Shown here: positions 8,512 through 17,800 of the stretch, piece after piece
Layout: each line of letters opens with the position of its first letter
Position numbering within the stretch: position 1 is the first letter of the stretch
Assembly (NCBI GenBank): GCA_910585625.1
Contig: CAJUFQ010000009.1
Span: 34,235-98,234, forward strand
Source: an uncultured Lachnospiraceae bacterium
GTDB lineage: Bacteria > Bacillota > Clostridia > Lachnospirales > Lachnospiraceae
Length of the DNA stretch: 64,000 nucleotides
Reading direction: 5' to 3'
Notes under the pieces: model-generated
Databases searched by the model: none
The model's input: the letters and a program-made list of their open reading frames with translations, nothing else
What the model was told of the DNA's origin: nothing
Translations under genes and position numbers: made by a program

Positions 8512-8715
8512 AGGATTTTCAGTTTCTCCATTTTTTGTAATAACCTATATTTCAGTACCAAAAGGTCTTGCTGCCTTTGGCAGCATAGACATCTTGCACA
8601 AAAAGCGTCTGGAAAGCTGGCTTTCCATAGCACTTTTCTGTGCGAAGTGTTTCCATCACGTTGTGATGGAAACCTTTTGGTACTATGAAACTAAATAATG
8701 GGGAAACTCAAAAAT
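8512..8715. repeat. Long imperfect inverted repeat, MITE-like or structured element
   Basis: A 13-bp perfect terminal inverted repeat (AGTACCAAAAGGT at 8554-8566 against 8672-8684) encloses several nested hairpins: TGCTGCC/GGCAGCA, TGGAAAGC/GCTTTCCA and TTTCCATCAC/GTGATGGAAA. Outside it a second, weaker match (GTTTCTCCATT against AATGGGGAAAC) extends the palindrome to about 200 bases. It lies between the S41 protease and the thiamine operon, where there is no gene. No transposase is present. Confidence 0.7.
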
Positions 8716-8726
8716 GAAGGAATTTA

Positions 8727-8755
8727 TTGACAAACTGCCAAAAATCGTATATCAT
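8727..8755 (+). promoter_or_regulatory. Promoter of the thiamine operon
   Basis: TTGACA (8727-8732), 17 bases, then TATCAT (8750-8755). It lies about 50 bases before the TPP aptamer and would give a leader containing the whole riboswitch. Confidence 0.75.
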
Positions 8756-8802
8756 AGACTCCAGTCAGATAATATTTACACGAAGAATTGCAACTAAATA
8801 AT

Positions 8803-8882
8803 CGCAGAGGGACTGCATAGCAGTTGAGAAGGTTAAAACCTGACTCTTTGAACCTGTCAGTTAATACTGTCGTAGGGAGCGG
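8803..8882 (+). promoter_or_regulatory. TPP riboswitch (THI element) aptamer
   Basis: The aptamer shows the standard landmarks: a GGGACTGC opening, TTGAGAAGG (usual form CTGAGA), the core CTCTTTGAACCTGTCAGTTA and the closing CGTAGGGAGC. It sits directly before a terminator and thiC, so thiamine pyrophosphate binding should cause early termination of the thi operon. Confidence 0.93.
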
Positions 8883-8896
8883 AATAGATAATTAGC

Positions 8897-8934
8897 AAGA
8901 AGGCGCTGCCATGGCAGGCCTTCTTTTTCTGTTT
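8897..8934 (+). terminator. TPP-controlled attenuator
   Basis: Stem AAGAAGGC (8897-8904) pairs with GCCTTCTT (8918-8925), with an inner TGCC/GGCA, followed by a T-rich tail. It lies 15 bases after the aptamer and before thiC, the usual place for the expression platform. Confidence 0.85.
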
Positions 8935-8965
8935 TCAAGTTCCCTGCCAGAAGGAGATTCTGATT

Positions 8966-10270
8966 ATGAGAGAATATGCAACGCAGATGGAAGCCGCCCG
9001 CAAGGGCATTGTGACGGAAGAACTGAAAAAAGTGGCCGAAAAGGAGCGGATGACGCCGGAGGAGCTGATGCCGCTGGTGGCAGAGGGGAAGGTGGCAATC
9101 TGTGCCAATAAGAACCATGCCTGCCTGAACCCGGAAGGAGTCGGCTCTATGCTGAGTACCAAGATAAACGTGAACCTCGGCGTGTCCCGGGACTGCAAGG
9201 ATTATGATGTCGAGATGGAAAAAGTCATGGAGGCCGTGAACCTGGGGGCACATGCCATCATGGATCTGTCCTCCCATGGGGATACCATTCCGTTCCGCAG
9301 GAAGCTGACCTCAGAGTGTCCTGCCATGATTGGGACTGTCCCCGTGTATGATTCCGTCATCCATTACCAGAGGGATCTGGCGACACTGACAGCACAGGAT
9401 TTCCTGGACGTGGTGCGCCTCCATGCAGAGGACGGTGTGGACTTCGTCACCCTGCACTGCGGGATTACCAGGAAAACCATTGAGCAGATAAAGAAGCATA
9501 AGCGGAAGATGAACATTGTCTCCCGGGGAGGTTCGCTGGTATTTGCATGGATGTGCATGACTGGGGAGGAGAACCCGTTTTATGAGTATTACGATGAGAT
9601 ACTGGAAATCTGCCGGGAATATGACGTCACGATATCCTTGGGGGATGCCTGCCGCCCAGGCTGCCTTGCGGATGGCTCCGACGTCTGCCAGATAGAAGAG
9701 CTGGTGCGGCTGGGAGAACTGACGAAACGCGCCTGGGAGCGCGATGTGCAAGTGATGGTGGAAGGGCCTGGGCATATGCCGATGGACCAGATTGCAGCCA
9801 ACATGAAGATGCAGCAGACGCTCTGCATGGGAGCCCCATTCTATGTGCTGGGGCCTATCGTGACCGATATCGCGCCGGGGTATGACCACATCACTTCGGC
9901 AATCGGCGGTGCGATTGCAGCGCAGAATGGCGCGGCATTCCTCTGTTATGTGACGCCTGCGGAGCATTTGGCTCTGCCTAACGTGGAAGACGTGAAGCAA
10001 GGAATCATTGCTTCGAAAATTGCAGCTCATGCGGCGGACATTGCCAAAGGTGTACGCGGCGCACGGGAGATTGACGATAAGATGGCGGACGCCCGGCGGG
10101 AATTGGACTGGGAGAAGCAGTGGGCGTGTGCCATAGATCCGGAGACGGCGAAGAAGATCCGTGAAGACCGTAAGCCGGAACATGATGATACCTGTTCCAT
10201 GTGCGGCAAATTCTGTGCGGTGCGCAGCATGAACAAAGCGCTTTCCGGTGAGTACATAGACATTTTATAG
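8966..10270 (+). CDS. thiC: Phosphomethylpyrimidine synthase ThiC
   Basis: A 434-residue radical-SAM enzyme converting aminoimidazole ribotide to HMP phosphate for thiamine synthesis. It is the short form without the N-terminal extension of the E. coli protein. Strongly conserved stretches are GDACRPGCLADG, VEGPGHMPMDQI and GPIVTDIAPGYDHI. The C-terminal cluster motif reads CSMCGKFC, which is CX2CX3C; the E. coli type has CX2CX4C. An AGAAGGAG ribosome site precedes the ATG. It is the first gene of the riboswitch-controlled operon. Confidence 0.97.
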   Translation: MREYATQMEAARKGIVTEELKKVAEKERMTPEELMPLVAEGKVAICANKNHACLNPEGVGSMLSTKINVNLGVSRDCKDYDVEMEKVMEAVNLGAHAIMDLSSHGDTIPFRRKLTSECPAMIGTVPVYDSVIHYQRDLATLTAQDFLDVVRLHAEDGVDFVTLHCGITRKTIEQIKKHKRKMNIVSRGGSLVFAWMCMTGEENPFYEYYDEILEICREYDVTISLGDACRPGCLADGSDVCQIEELVRLGELTKRAWERDVQVMVEGPGHMPMDQIAANMKMQQTLCMGAPFYVLGPIVTDIAPGYDHITSAIGGAIAAQNGAAFLCYVTPAEHLALPNVEDVKQGIIASKIAAHAADIAKGVRGAREIDDKMADARRELDWEKQWACAIDPETAKKIREDRKPEHDDTCSMCGKFCAVRSMNKALSGEYIDIL

Positions 10271-10322
10271 TGTCTGGCATCTTTCTTAGAGAGAAGGAGC
10301 AGGATCAGAGAAGGAGGTCAGA

Positions 10323-10898
10323 ATGAAAATTAATGGTAGTATGAAGTTAAATGATAGTATGAAGCTAAATGTCAGAAAACTGGCTCTGGCGGGGATGATG
10401 ACTGCGCTTGGCGTATCCCTGTCGGCATTTTCTTTTCCGGTGGGGGCTTCGAGGTGCTTTCCCATCCAGCATCTGCTGAATGTGCTTGCCGGTGTGTTCC
10501 TGGGCCCGGGATATGCGTTGGGTTTTTCCTTTTCCACAGCGTTGATTCGCAACCTTCTGGGAACTGGCAGCTTGCTTGCGTTTCCGGGAAGCATGATAGG
10601 AGCGTTGCTGGGAGCGTTGCTGTACCGCTTGAGCGGAAAGCTCTGGACGGCGTTTGCCGGAGAAATGGTAGGGACTGGGATCCTCGGCGGTATATTGTGC
10701 TATCCGGTTGCGGTTCTTTTCATGGGGAACCAGGAGGCCGCGGTATTTACATATGTGCTTCCGTTCCTGGTCAGCACTATGGGAGGCTGCGCTATGGCGG
10801 CAGCGCTTTTGGGCATCCTCTGCAAGTCTGGTGCATTCCGCTATCTCAAAAGCATGGCGGAAGAGGGCGTGGATATGCAAAGAGGGCGTCTGCCATGA
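10323..10898 (+). CDS. thiW: ThiW, thiazole-specific ECF transporter S component
   Basis: A 191-residue membrane protein with five or six hydrophobic segments and the ThiW pattern 'ASRCFPIQHLLNVLAGVFLG'. ThiW proteins are substrate-binding units of ECF transporters, inferred from genomic context to import the thiazole precursor; the energising ATPases are normally encoded elsewhere. The N-terminus contains a short local repeat (SMKLND/SMKLNV), so ATG 10341 or 10359 could also be used, but GAGAAGGAGG supports 10323. Its stop overlaps the thiM start as ATGA. Confidence 0.9.
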   Translation: MKINGSMKLNDSMKLNVRKLALAGMMTALGVSLSAFSFPVGASRCFPIQHLLNVLAGVFLGPGYALGFSFSTALIRNLLGTGSLLAFPGSMIGALLGALLYRLSGKLWTAFAGEMVGTGILGGILCYPVAVLFMGNQEAAVFTYVLPFLVSTMGGCAMAAALLGILCKSGAFRYLKSMAEEGVDMQRGRLP

Positions 10899-11800
10899 GC
10901 TGCGGTTCTGAAGAAATGCCCCCGCAGCTGGCTGCCAGGATTTTCCGGGAGATAAAAGACCGCATGCCTCTCATCCATATGCTGCCCAATGCCGTTTCCG
11001 CAGCTTTCTGTGCGGATGGCCTGGCGGCGTTGGGGGCGCGGCCGTTGATGGCGGTCTCCGCTCTGGAAATGGAAGAAATTACGCAGCAGGCCGATGCCAG
11101 CGTCATCAATCTTGGACAGCTGGATGCTGGTAAGCTGGAAGCGGCCAGCCTGGCAGTGGAAACAGCAGCCAGGGTAAAGAAACCGCTGGTACTAGACCCG
11201 GTAGGCTGCGGGGCGTCTCAGTTCCGCCTGCAGTCCGTGCAAGATCTCCTGGCGTTGCCCTGGCAAGGCATCATAAAGGGGAATCGCTCAGAAATCTATA
11301 GCATTCAGCAGGGGCGGCTTACCTGGGAAGGCATTGACGCTGTGGAAGAGCATGAGCTGTCAGGACGGATACCCCCTGGCAGGGTCTGCCTGGTGACCGG
11401 GGCGGAGGATCTTGTGCTGTGGGACAAAAAAAGTGTGCGTCTTTCCTCTGGCAGGGGGCGTTTTCCGACGGGAATAAGCCGATACAATATAGTAGGAAGC
11501 GGCTGTCTGCTGGGAGCTGTGGCAGGCGCGTGTTACAGTGTCGTTTCCGGGAGAACGGCCTTTTTTTGCGGGATGGACAGGCAAGGACAGGGGGCAGCGG
11601 CGGCAGTGTCGTCTGTGGCCGCTTCCCTGGGGATGGCGTTTGCCTTGGAGAAAGCAGCTTTGGCACAGGGATACGGAATGGCGAAGACGGCTCTGCTGGA
11701 CGCGCTCAGCGTTCTTGATGGCAAAGAATTTGAAGACTGGCTGTGGCAGGGAAATTGGCCAGAGGAAGGATGGACGGCATGGGAGGCTGGCTGTATTTGA
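10895..11800 (+). CDS. thiM: Hydroxyethylthiazole kinase ThiM
   Basis: A 301-residue ribokinase-fold enzyme that phosphorylates salvaged hydroxyethylthiazole. The N-terminal LIHMLPNAVSAAFCADGLAALGA pattern, the DPVGCGAS motif and the glycine-rich IVGSGCLLGAVAGA near the active site match the family. The open frame extends far upstream, but ATG 10895, overlapping the thiW stop and preceded by AAAGAGGG, fits the family length. It lies directly after the proposed thiazole importer. Confidence 0.93.
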   Translation: MSCGSEEMPPQLAARIFREIKDRMPLIHMLPNAVSAAFCADGLAALGARPLMAVSALEMEEITQQADASVINLGQLDAGKLEAASLAVETAARVKKPLVLDPVGCGASQFRLQSVQDLLALPWQGIIKGNRSEIYSIQQGRLTWEGIDAVEEHELSGRIPPGRVCLVTGAEDLVLWDKKSVRLSSGRGRFPTGISRYNIVGSGCLLGAVAGACYSVVSGRTAFFCGMDRQGQGAAAAVSSVAASLGMAFALEKAALAQGYGMAKTALLDALSVLDGKEFEDWLWQGNWPEEGWTAWEAGCI

Positions 11801-12438
11801 TTGCAGATTTTTCATATGGGGAACGGAAGATACAAGAAGCGTTGGCTGCGGGAGTGGATTTCATCCAGCTCCGTGAAAAAGGAATTTCCTCAGCAGAATA
11901 CTTAAAGCGTGCGAAGCGGCTGCGGGAGTTGACGCAGGGCGGCGGCACGAAGCTGATTATTAATGACCGGCTGGACATCGCGATGCTTTGCGGCGCGGAC
12001 GGTGTGCATCTGGGGCAGTCGGACGTCCCGGTCAGGGATGCAAGGCGGCTGCTCGGCACGGAGAAAATCATTGGGGCCACGGCAAAGACTGTGGAGCAGG
12101 CACGGCAGGCAGCCGCGGACGGGGCAGATTACCTGGGCAGCGGGGCCTGGTTCCCTACAGAGACGAAGGCGGACGCCGTGCCGATTTCGGCGGAGGTTTA
12201 CCGGGCAATCCTTGCAAATGCCCCAATTCCCAATGTGGCGGTGGGGGGCATTACCGCAGAAAATGGATGCAGGCCGCTTGCATGTGGTGCGACAGGGCTT
12301 GCCGTCTCCGCAGGTATCCTGAAAGCGGACAGCCCTGCCAGAGAGGTCAGGGAGCTGCGGGAACTTATCAGCAAATCCTGCAAGGACAGAAAGAAAGAGG
12401 AGAAATATGAAGACAGTGCTTACGATAGCCGGCAGTGA
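11779..12438 (+). CDS. thiE: Thiamine-phosphate synthase ThiE
   Basis: A 219-residue TIM-barrel enzyme joining HMP-PP and thiazole phosphate. Visible motifs are VDFIQLREKG, the Asp-bearing LIINDRLDIA, GVHLGQSD and the phosphate-binding VAVGGITAEN. ATG 11779 is chosen because AGAGGAAGG ends 9 bases earlier; this overlaps thiM by 22 bases. The 3' end overlaps thiD by 32 bases in another frame, and the last residues look like a read-on tail. Tight overlaps imply coupled translation. Confidence 0.92.
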   Translation: MGGWLYLIADFSYGERKIQEALAAGVDFIQLREKGISSAEYLKRAKRLRELTQGGGTKLIINDRLDIAMLCGADGVHLGQSDVPVRDARRLLGTEKIIGATAKTVEQARQAAADGADYLGSGAWFPTETKADAVPISAEVYRAILANAPIPNVAVGGITAENGCRPLACGATGLAVSAGILKADSPAREVRELRELISKSCKDRKKEEKYEDSAYDSRQ

Positions 12439-13213
12439 CTGCAGCGGAGGGGCTGGGATACAGGCGGACTTAAAAACAATCGCATCACTGGGGCTGTATG
12501 GTGAGAGCGCAGTTACGGCTCTGACAGCACAGAATACAATGGGGGTAACGGATCTTTTGCCGGTATCCCCTGATTTTTTGCAGGAACAGCTGGAATGCGT
12601 GTTTACAGATATTGTGCCGGATGCCGTGAAAATAGGGATGATTACGGGCATCGGGCAGATGCGGGCAATCCGCGACTGCCTGGTGAAATACAAGGCAAGG
12701 CACGTAGTGGTGGATACCGTGATGGTTTCCACGAGCGGACGGCAGCTGATGGAGCCTGGGGCCCTTGCCTATTACCAGAAGGAGATTCTTCCTCTGGCAG
12801 AAATTTACACGCCAAACCTCCCTGAAGCGGAGCTGCTGTTAAAAACAACCATAAAAACAAGAGAAGAAAGGGTTGCGGCAGTAAGGGAGTTTGCGTTACA
12901 ATACAAAGGAATCATTTATTTAAAAGGCGGGCACGACATGGGCTGCGCAGACGATCTGTTTTACGATGGAGAGGAGCTTGCCTGGTTTTCGTCGCCGCAT
13001 ATTGACAGCTGCAATACCCACGGGACGGGATGCACATTGTCCTCAGCCATTGCCTGCGGGCTGGCGATGGGACTGTCGGCAAAAGAAAGCGCCGGAAAGG
13101 CCAAGGAATATGTCAGAGGGGCCATTGCGGACGGCATGGATTTAGGAAGAGGAAATGGGCCGCTGAATCATATGTACCAGATGAAAAAACTGCAAAGGGG
13201 ATTTTGGACATGA
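12407..13213 (+). CDS. thiD: Hydroxymethylpyrimidine/phosphomethylpyrimidine kinase ThiD
   Basis: A 268-residue ribokinase-family enzyme that phosphorylates HMP and HMP-P. The start 'IAGSDCSGGAGIQADLKT' and the C-terminal GTGCTLSSAIACGLA anion-hole region are intact, and LKGGHD is present. GAGGAGAAAT precedes the ATG. Its stop codon overlaps the lipoprotein start (ATGA), an unusual partner for a thiamine operon. Confidence 0.95.
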   Translation: MKTVLTIAGSDCSGGAGIQADLKTIASLGLYGESAVTALTAQNTMGVTDLLPVSPDFLQEQLECVFTDIVPDAVKIGMITGIGQMRAIRDCLVKYKARHVVVDTVMVSTSGRQLMEPGALAYYQKEILPLAEIYTPNLPEAELLLKTTIKTREERVAAVREFALQYKGIIYLKGGHDMGCADDLFYDGEELAWFSSPHIDSCNTHGTGCTLSSAIACGLAMGLSAKESAGKAKEYVRGAIADGMDLGRGNGPLNHMYQMKKLQRGFWT

Positions 13214-14208
13214 AGAAGAAATTATTCATGCTGGGGTTGGGATTCTGCCTGTTGGCAGCAGCCTGCAGCGGAAAGAACGCAGAAAAAGAGAAACACGTCA
13301 GCCAGAGTACGGAGGATGCCGCGAACCCATCCGGGAATGGGGACAAGTTGCAGGACGATGGCCTGGGAGCAGGAGGCGCATCCCAGGAGGAGGCGGACGG
13401 CAAAGGCCCGGGAGCAGATGGCAAGGACCAGGCAGAGGATGGCAAGGGCAGAGAAACAGGAGACGCATCTCAGACGGAGGCAGGGGCCGGCAGCCAGACG
13501 GACAGCCAGGGACTGACAGAACCTCCTGAGGTGACGTTCAAGGATTATTCCCAGAACATCAATGATGACGAAAGCGGCGCATTGATGCTGGCCGTGACGG
13601 AAAACTGCCCGGTCATTACCATCAAAGGGAAAGAGGATATCTCACAGAAAATGAATATGGTGTTTGAGCAGCAGCACATTTCTAACCAAGAGGAGATTGG
13701 GACGAAGGTGCAGCAGGCGAAAGATTACTATAAGGAATTGACAAAAGAGGAAGCCAAAGCCTGGGGCGGGTTCGGATATGGCATGACTTATAAGGCGGTT
13801 CATATCTCCACGCGGATACTTAGCATTGTGGCGGAAAGTTATGACTGGCAGGGCTCGGCACACCCGAATACGTGGACGTCCACGTATTGTTTTGACGTGA
13901 CGACCGGGGACTTGCTCTATCTGGCGGATGTATTTAAAGATGAAGCAAAGGCACGGACAATCGTGGAGCGGCATATCTTGGACACCATTACGAAAGATCC
14001 TTATAAGGACGGGCTGATGGATGATTATGAGAGCTATGTTGGCGATATCATGACGGAGAATACATTTTACTTGACGGACAAGGGACTGACGGTAATCTGC
14101 AATCCTTATATGGTAACGACGTATGCGGTTGGCATGATTGAGATTAATGTCCCATATGAAGAGCTGAAAGAGACGATTCATGAGAAATATTTAGCCAGCA
14201 TTAAATAA
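13210..14208 (+). CDS. Lipoprotein with DUF4163/DUF3298 (RsiV-like) domain
   Basis: A 332-residue secreted lipoprotein. The signal peptide ends in a lipobox (LLAAAC) with Cys near residue 19, followed by a low-complexity Gly/Asp/Glu/Lys-rich linker (about 25-110). The C-terminal half has the DUF3298 pattern: WQGSAHPNTW, CFDVTTGDLLYLADVF, FYLTDKGL and a final PYEEL. The fold occurs in RsiV-type anti-sigma factors and in wall-associated proteins, but no sigma factor or transmembrane helix is linked here. It overlaps thiD by four bases, so it is translated with the thiamine operon. Its function is unknown. Confidence 0.85.
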   Translation: MKKKLFMLGLGFCLLAAACSGKNAEKEKHVSQSTEDAANPSGNGDKLQDDGLGAGGASQEEADGKGPGADGKDQAEDGKGRETGDASQTEAGAGSQTDSQGLTEPPEVTFKDYSQNINDDESGALMLAVTENCPVITIKGKEDISQKMNMVFEQQHISNQEEIGTKVQQAKDYYKELTKEEAKAWGGFGYGMTYKAVHISTRILSIVAESYDWQGSAHPNTWTSTYCFDVTTGDLLYLADVFKDEAKARTIVERHILDTITKDPYKDGLMDDYESYVGDIMTENTFYLTDKGLTVICNPYMVTTYAVGMIEINVPYEELKETIHEKYLASIK

Positions 14209-14278
14209 ATTGCAGCTGCATAGCATTGATATGGGGATAAGTTTCGCAGCGCGCTTGCGGTGCGGCCGGGAGGACGTC

Positions 14279-14791
14279 ATGGGGAAATCGCCGTTGACCA
14301 CCTTGTGCTACATTGAAAAGGACGGAAAGTACTTGATGCTGCACAGGGTAAAGAAGGAAAAAGATGTAAATAAAGATAAATGGATCGGAATTGGCGGGCA
14401 TTTTGAAGCTGGAGAAAGCCCGGAAGAATGTCTGCTCCGGGAAGTGAAGGAGGAAACCGGTCTTACGCTGACTGGTTTTTCTTTTCGCGGGATTGTGACA
14501 TTTTCCGCGGTTGGGTGGCCGGTAGAGTATATGTGCCTTTTCACGGCAGAGCGGTTCGAAGGGACGCTGGCAGAGTGTGATGAGGGAGTGTTGGAATGGG
14601 TGGCTAAAGAGGATCTTATGTCCCTGAACTTGTGGGAGGGGGACAAAATTTTTTTACGGCTCTTGATGGATAACGCCCCGTTTTTTTCCCTGAAACTAAG
14701 CTACGACGGGGAGGAGCTGACGGAAGCAGTGTTGGATGGGAAAGATATCAGAGGATGTTCCGCCGAGGGGATGTTCTGGCAGAAGTGGTAA
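14279..14791 (+). CDS. Nudix hydrolase (MutT/8-oxo-dGTPase-like)
   Basis: A 170-residue enzyme with a full Nudix box in GHFEAGESPEECLLREVKEE (followed by TGL), matching GX5EX7REUXEEXGU. The family hydrolyses nucleoside diphosphate derivatives; this one resembles the MutT/NUDT1 subgroup (preference for 8-oxo-dGTP inferred). The start at 14279 is preceded by GGGAGG; the frame is open further upstream but lacks a ribosome site. The stop lies 18 bases before the protease start. Confidence 0.9.
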   Translation: MGKSPLTTLCYIEKDGKYLMLHRVKKEKDVNKDKWIGIGGHFEAGESPEECLLREVKEETGLTLTGFSFRGIVTFSAVGWPVEYMCLFTAERFEGTLAECDEGVLEWVAKEDLMSLNLWEGDKIFLRLLMDNAPFFSLKLSYDGEELTEAVLDGKDIRGCSAEGMFWQKW

Positions 14792-14809
14792 CAGATGGGA
14801 GGGAAAGCC

Positions 14810-17800
14810 ATGAAAATGGGAAAACGGATGCAGCGGCTGACAGCTCTGGCCTTGTCACTGAGCCTGGCATTTATGATGACTGGCAGCGCCAGTGCAGGGA
14901 AGAAGCTGGCGGAGGCGGAAGGAATCAAGGCAGTGACCCCTGCAGATGGGAAGCGGCAGAAGGCAGGCGGGCAAGGAACCGGGAACTTGCAGGAAGCAGG
15001 TTCAGGCAGCGGAAGCCTGCAGTGGGAGGAAATAAAGGGAGAAGCGGGGGCAGGCATAGAGGCCAGACAGACGCCGGATGCCAGCGGCAGTGCGATGCTG
15101 GATTCGGAGGAAGTCCGGGTGTTTGTCGTGCTGGAAGGAGAGTCAGCCCTGGAAGGCGGCTTTTCTGCCAGAGGGATTAGCAATGATGCGCGGGCGCAGA
15201 GTTTTGCGGATCAGACGCAGGCACGGCAGGAGTTAGTGCTTGGAGACATCCAACGGGCAGTCGGCAGGCATCCCCTGAATGTGCGCTACCAGTTCAGCCT
15301 GCTTTCCAATGCCGTTTCTGCAGATGTGCAGTATGGAGACATTGAACGCATTCAGGAGGTTGAAGGCGTAAAAGATGTGTATATTGTCCCGAAATACCGC
15401 CTGCAGGAGGCGGCAGAACCCAGCACAATCACGGCGGGCGAGATGGTAGGAAGCTATGAGGCGTGGGATGGCGGGTATACCGGGGCAGGCCAGCGCATTG
15501 CCATCATCGACACCGGGATTGACCTGGATCATCCTTCCTTTGACGCGGGGGCTTTTGGCTATGGCAGGAAGATGACACAGCAAAAGTCCGGGTATAAGGC
15601 AGAAGCAGGGGAATTGTTGAATGTCCAAGAGATTGCCAAGGTTTTTGGAAAACTTAAAGCAAGCAGTAAAGGAGCGGGGAAAAGTCCTAAAAACCTATAC
15701 AAAAATAAGAAAATTGCATTTGCATTTAATTACGCTGGAGATAATTTGAATGTAGATAGCGGGAGCGGGGACCATGGCACGCATGTGGCGGGCATTGCCG
15801 CGGCAAATCAGTATGTGCCGGCAGGAGACGGCAAGTACCGGCTGCAGCGGGATGGGGTCGTGGGGATTGCCAAAGACGCCCAGCTGTTGGTGATGAGGGT
15901 GTTTGATGGCAGCGACGAGGCATTCAGCGACGATTATATGGCGGCGGTGGAGGATGCGCTGCTTTTGGGGGCGGATGTGGTAAACCTGAGCATGGGAACG
16001 CCCAATCCCGGGGAGAGCGAGGCGTTTTCCGGGGAGGAGTTTGTAAACCAGGTGTTCCAAAGGCTGTTGGACAGCGATATGGTGGTGAGCGTTGCCGCTG
16101 GGAACTATGGATCCTGGGCAGAATCCAGCAGTGTTGGACACAACCGCATCCAGGATGTCAATATGAATATGGTGGGATATCCTGGATCTTATGCAAATGC
16201 GCTCACGGTGGCAAGCGCAGTCAATGCAGGCTACAGTGACAGCGGCTTCATGATTGGGAAACGCAAATATTTTTACCGCGACGCAGAAGGGAACGCAGCC
16301 GTTCCGTCCATGGCAACGCTGGACTCCAAAGGCGGGGGGACGGATTATGAATATGAATTCCTCTCGTCTTTCGGGGAAGCGGAAGATTATGCGGATATTG
16401 ATGTCAGGGGTAAGGTCGTGATTATCAGCAAGGGCATCATCCCATATGAGGAAAAACATGAAAATGCTGAGAAGGCAGGGGCGGCGGCGCTGATTATCTG
16501 CAATGACGATTTGGGGTTCCCAAAGCTGAACCTGTCAGGTTCCAAAGCCAGCATCCCATGCGCCATGATGGGATGGGAGGATAGCTGGTCGCTGGAGGAA
16601 AAAGGAACGCTTTGCATCTTTTCTGAGCCGCTGGGAAATAAAAAGGCGGCGCAGGGTTACCGCATGAGCGATTTCTCCGCCTGGGGCGTTCCTGGGGATC
16701 TTGCCTTGAAACCAGAGATAACGGCGCCTGGCGAAAACATTTATTCTTCCTTGTACGGCGGGGAATACGGATGCATGAGCGGTACTTCCATGGCTGCGCC
16801 CAGTATTTCCGGGATGAGCGCATTGGTATCAGAATATATACAGCGCAACGGTTTGGAAAAGAAGACCGGGCTTAGCAGACGGGCGTTGACGCAGGCCCTG
16901 CTGATGGGGACGGCTGTCCCTCTTAAAGAAAAAGATAAGGAAGAATATTCGCCCAGGAAGCAGGGCAGCGGACTTGCCAACGTGAGAGCGGCCACTACTA
17001 CGCCGGCCTATATCCTGGTAGGCGAAAAGGAGGGGAATGACGGCAAGGTGAAAGCGGAACTGGGAGACGACCCGGGCAGGAAGGGCGTCTATGAATTTAC
17101 CTTCCAGGTCTGCAACCTTACCGAGAAGAACCAGTATTATTCCCTGGAAAGCTCCGTGCTGACGGAGGGGGTTGAAGACGGGGAATGGATTGCCGAAAGT
17201 TCCCATAAGCTTCAGCCTCAAGTGACCTATTCTTCAGACAGCCAGGTACTTATGTACGACTTGAACAAAGACGGAACTGTGGATGAAGCGGATGCGCTGG
17301 AATTGCTGCGCCATGTCAATGAATCCGTCTGCCTGGAACGGGTGGAGCGAAACAAGGGCAAATTTGATTTCCATGAGGACGGCGTGATAAACACTGCGGA
17401 CGTCTATGGGTTCCTGCAGGAACTGAAAGTTCCCACGAGAGATTTACAGGAGCAGACGCTTGAGGTGGAGCAGACAGCCAAGGTGTCGGTAAAGGTGGAA
17501 CTGTCGCAGGCGGACAGGAAATACTTGGATGGAAATTTTGCGCATGGCATGTATGTTGACGGCTTTGTCTATCTGAGAGGGGCGGTGCAGCTGTCTGTCC
17601 CTATGCTGGCATTTTATGGAAGCTGGACGGAATCTTCCATGTTTGAGCCGTTTGACTATCTGGAGTTTGCAAACGGCGGCGCGGGAGGCGTGGTTTATTC
17701 TGGCGGGGAGATTGCCAACTACCTCAATTACTATATGGCGGAGGCGGACAGAGAGTTCTGCTATGGATCTAACATGTACCTGGAAGGCGGCGACAGGAAA

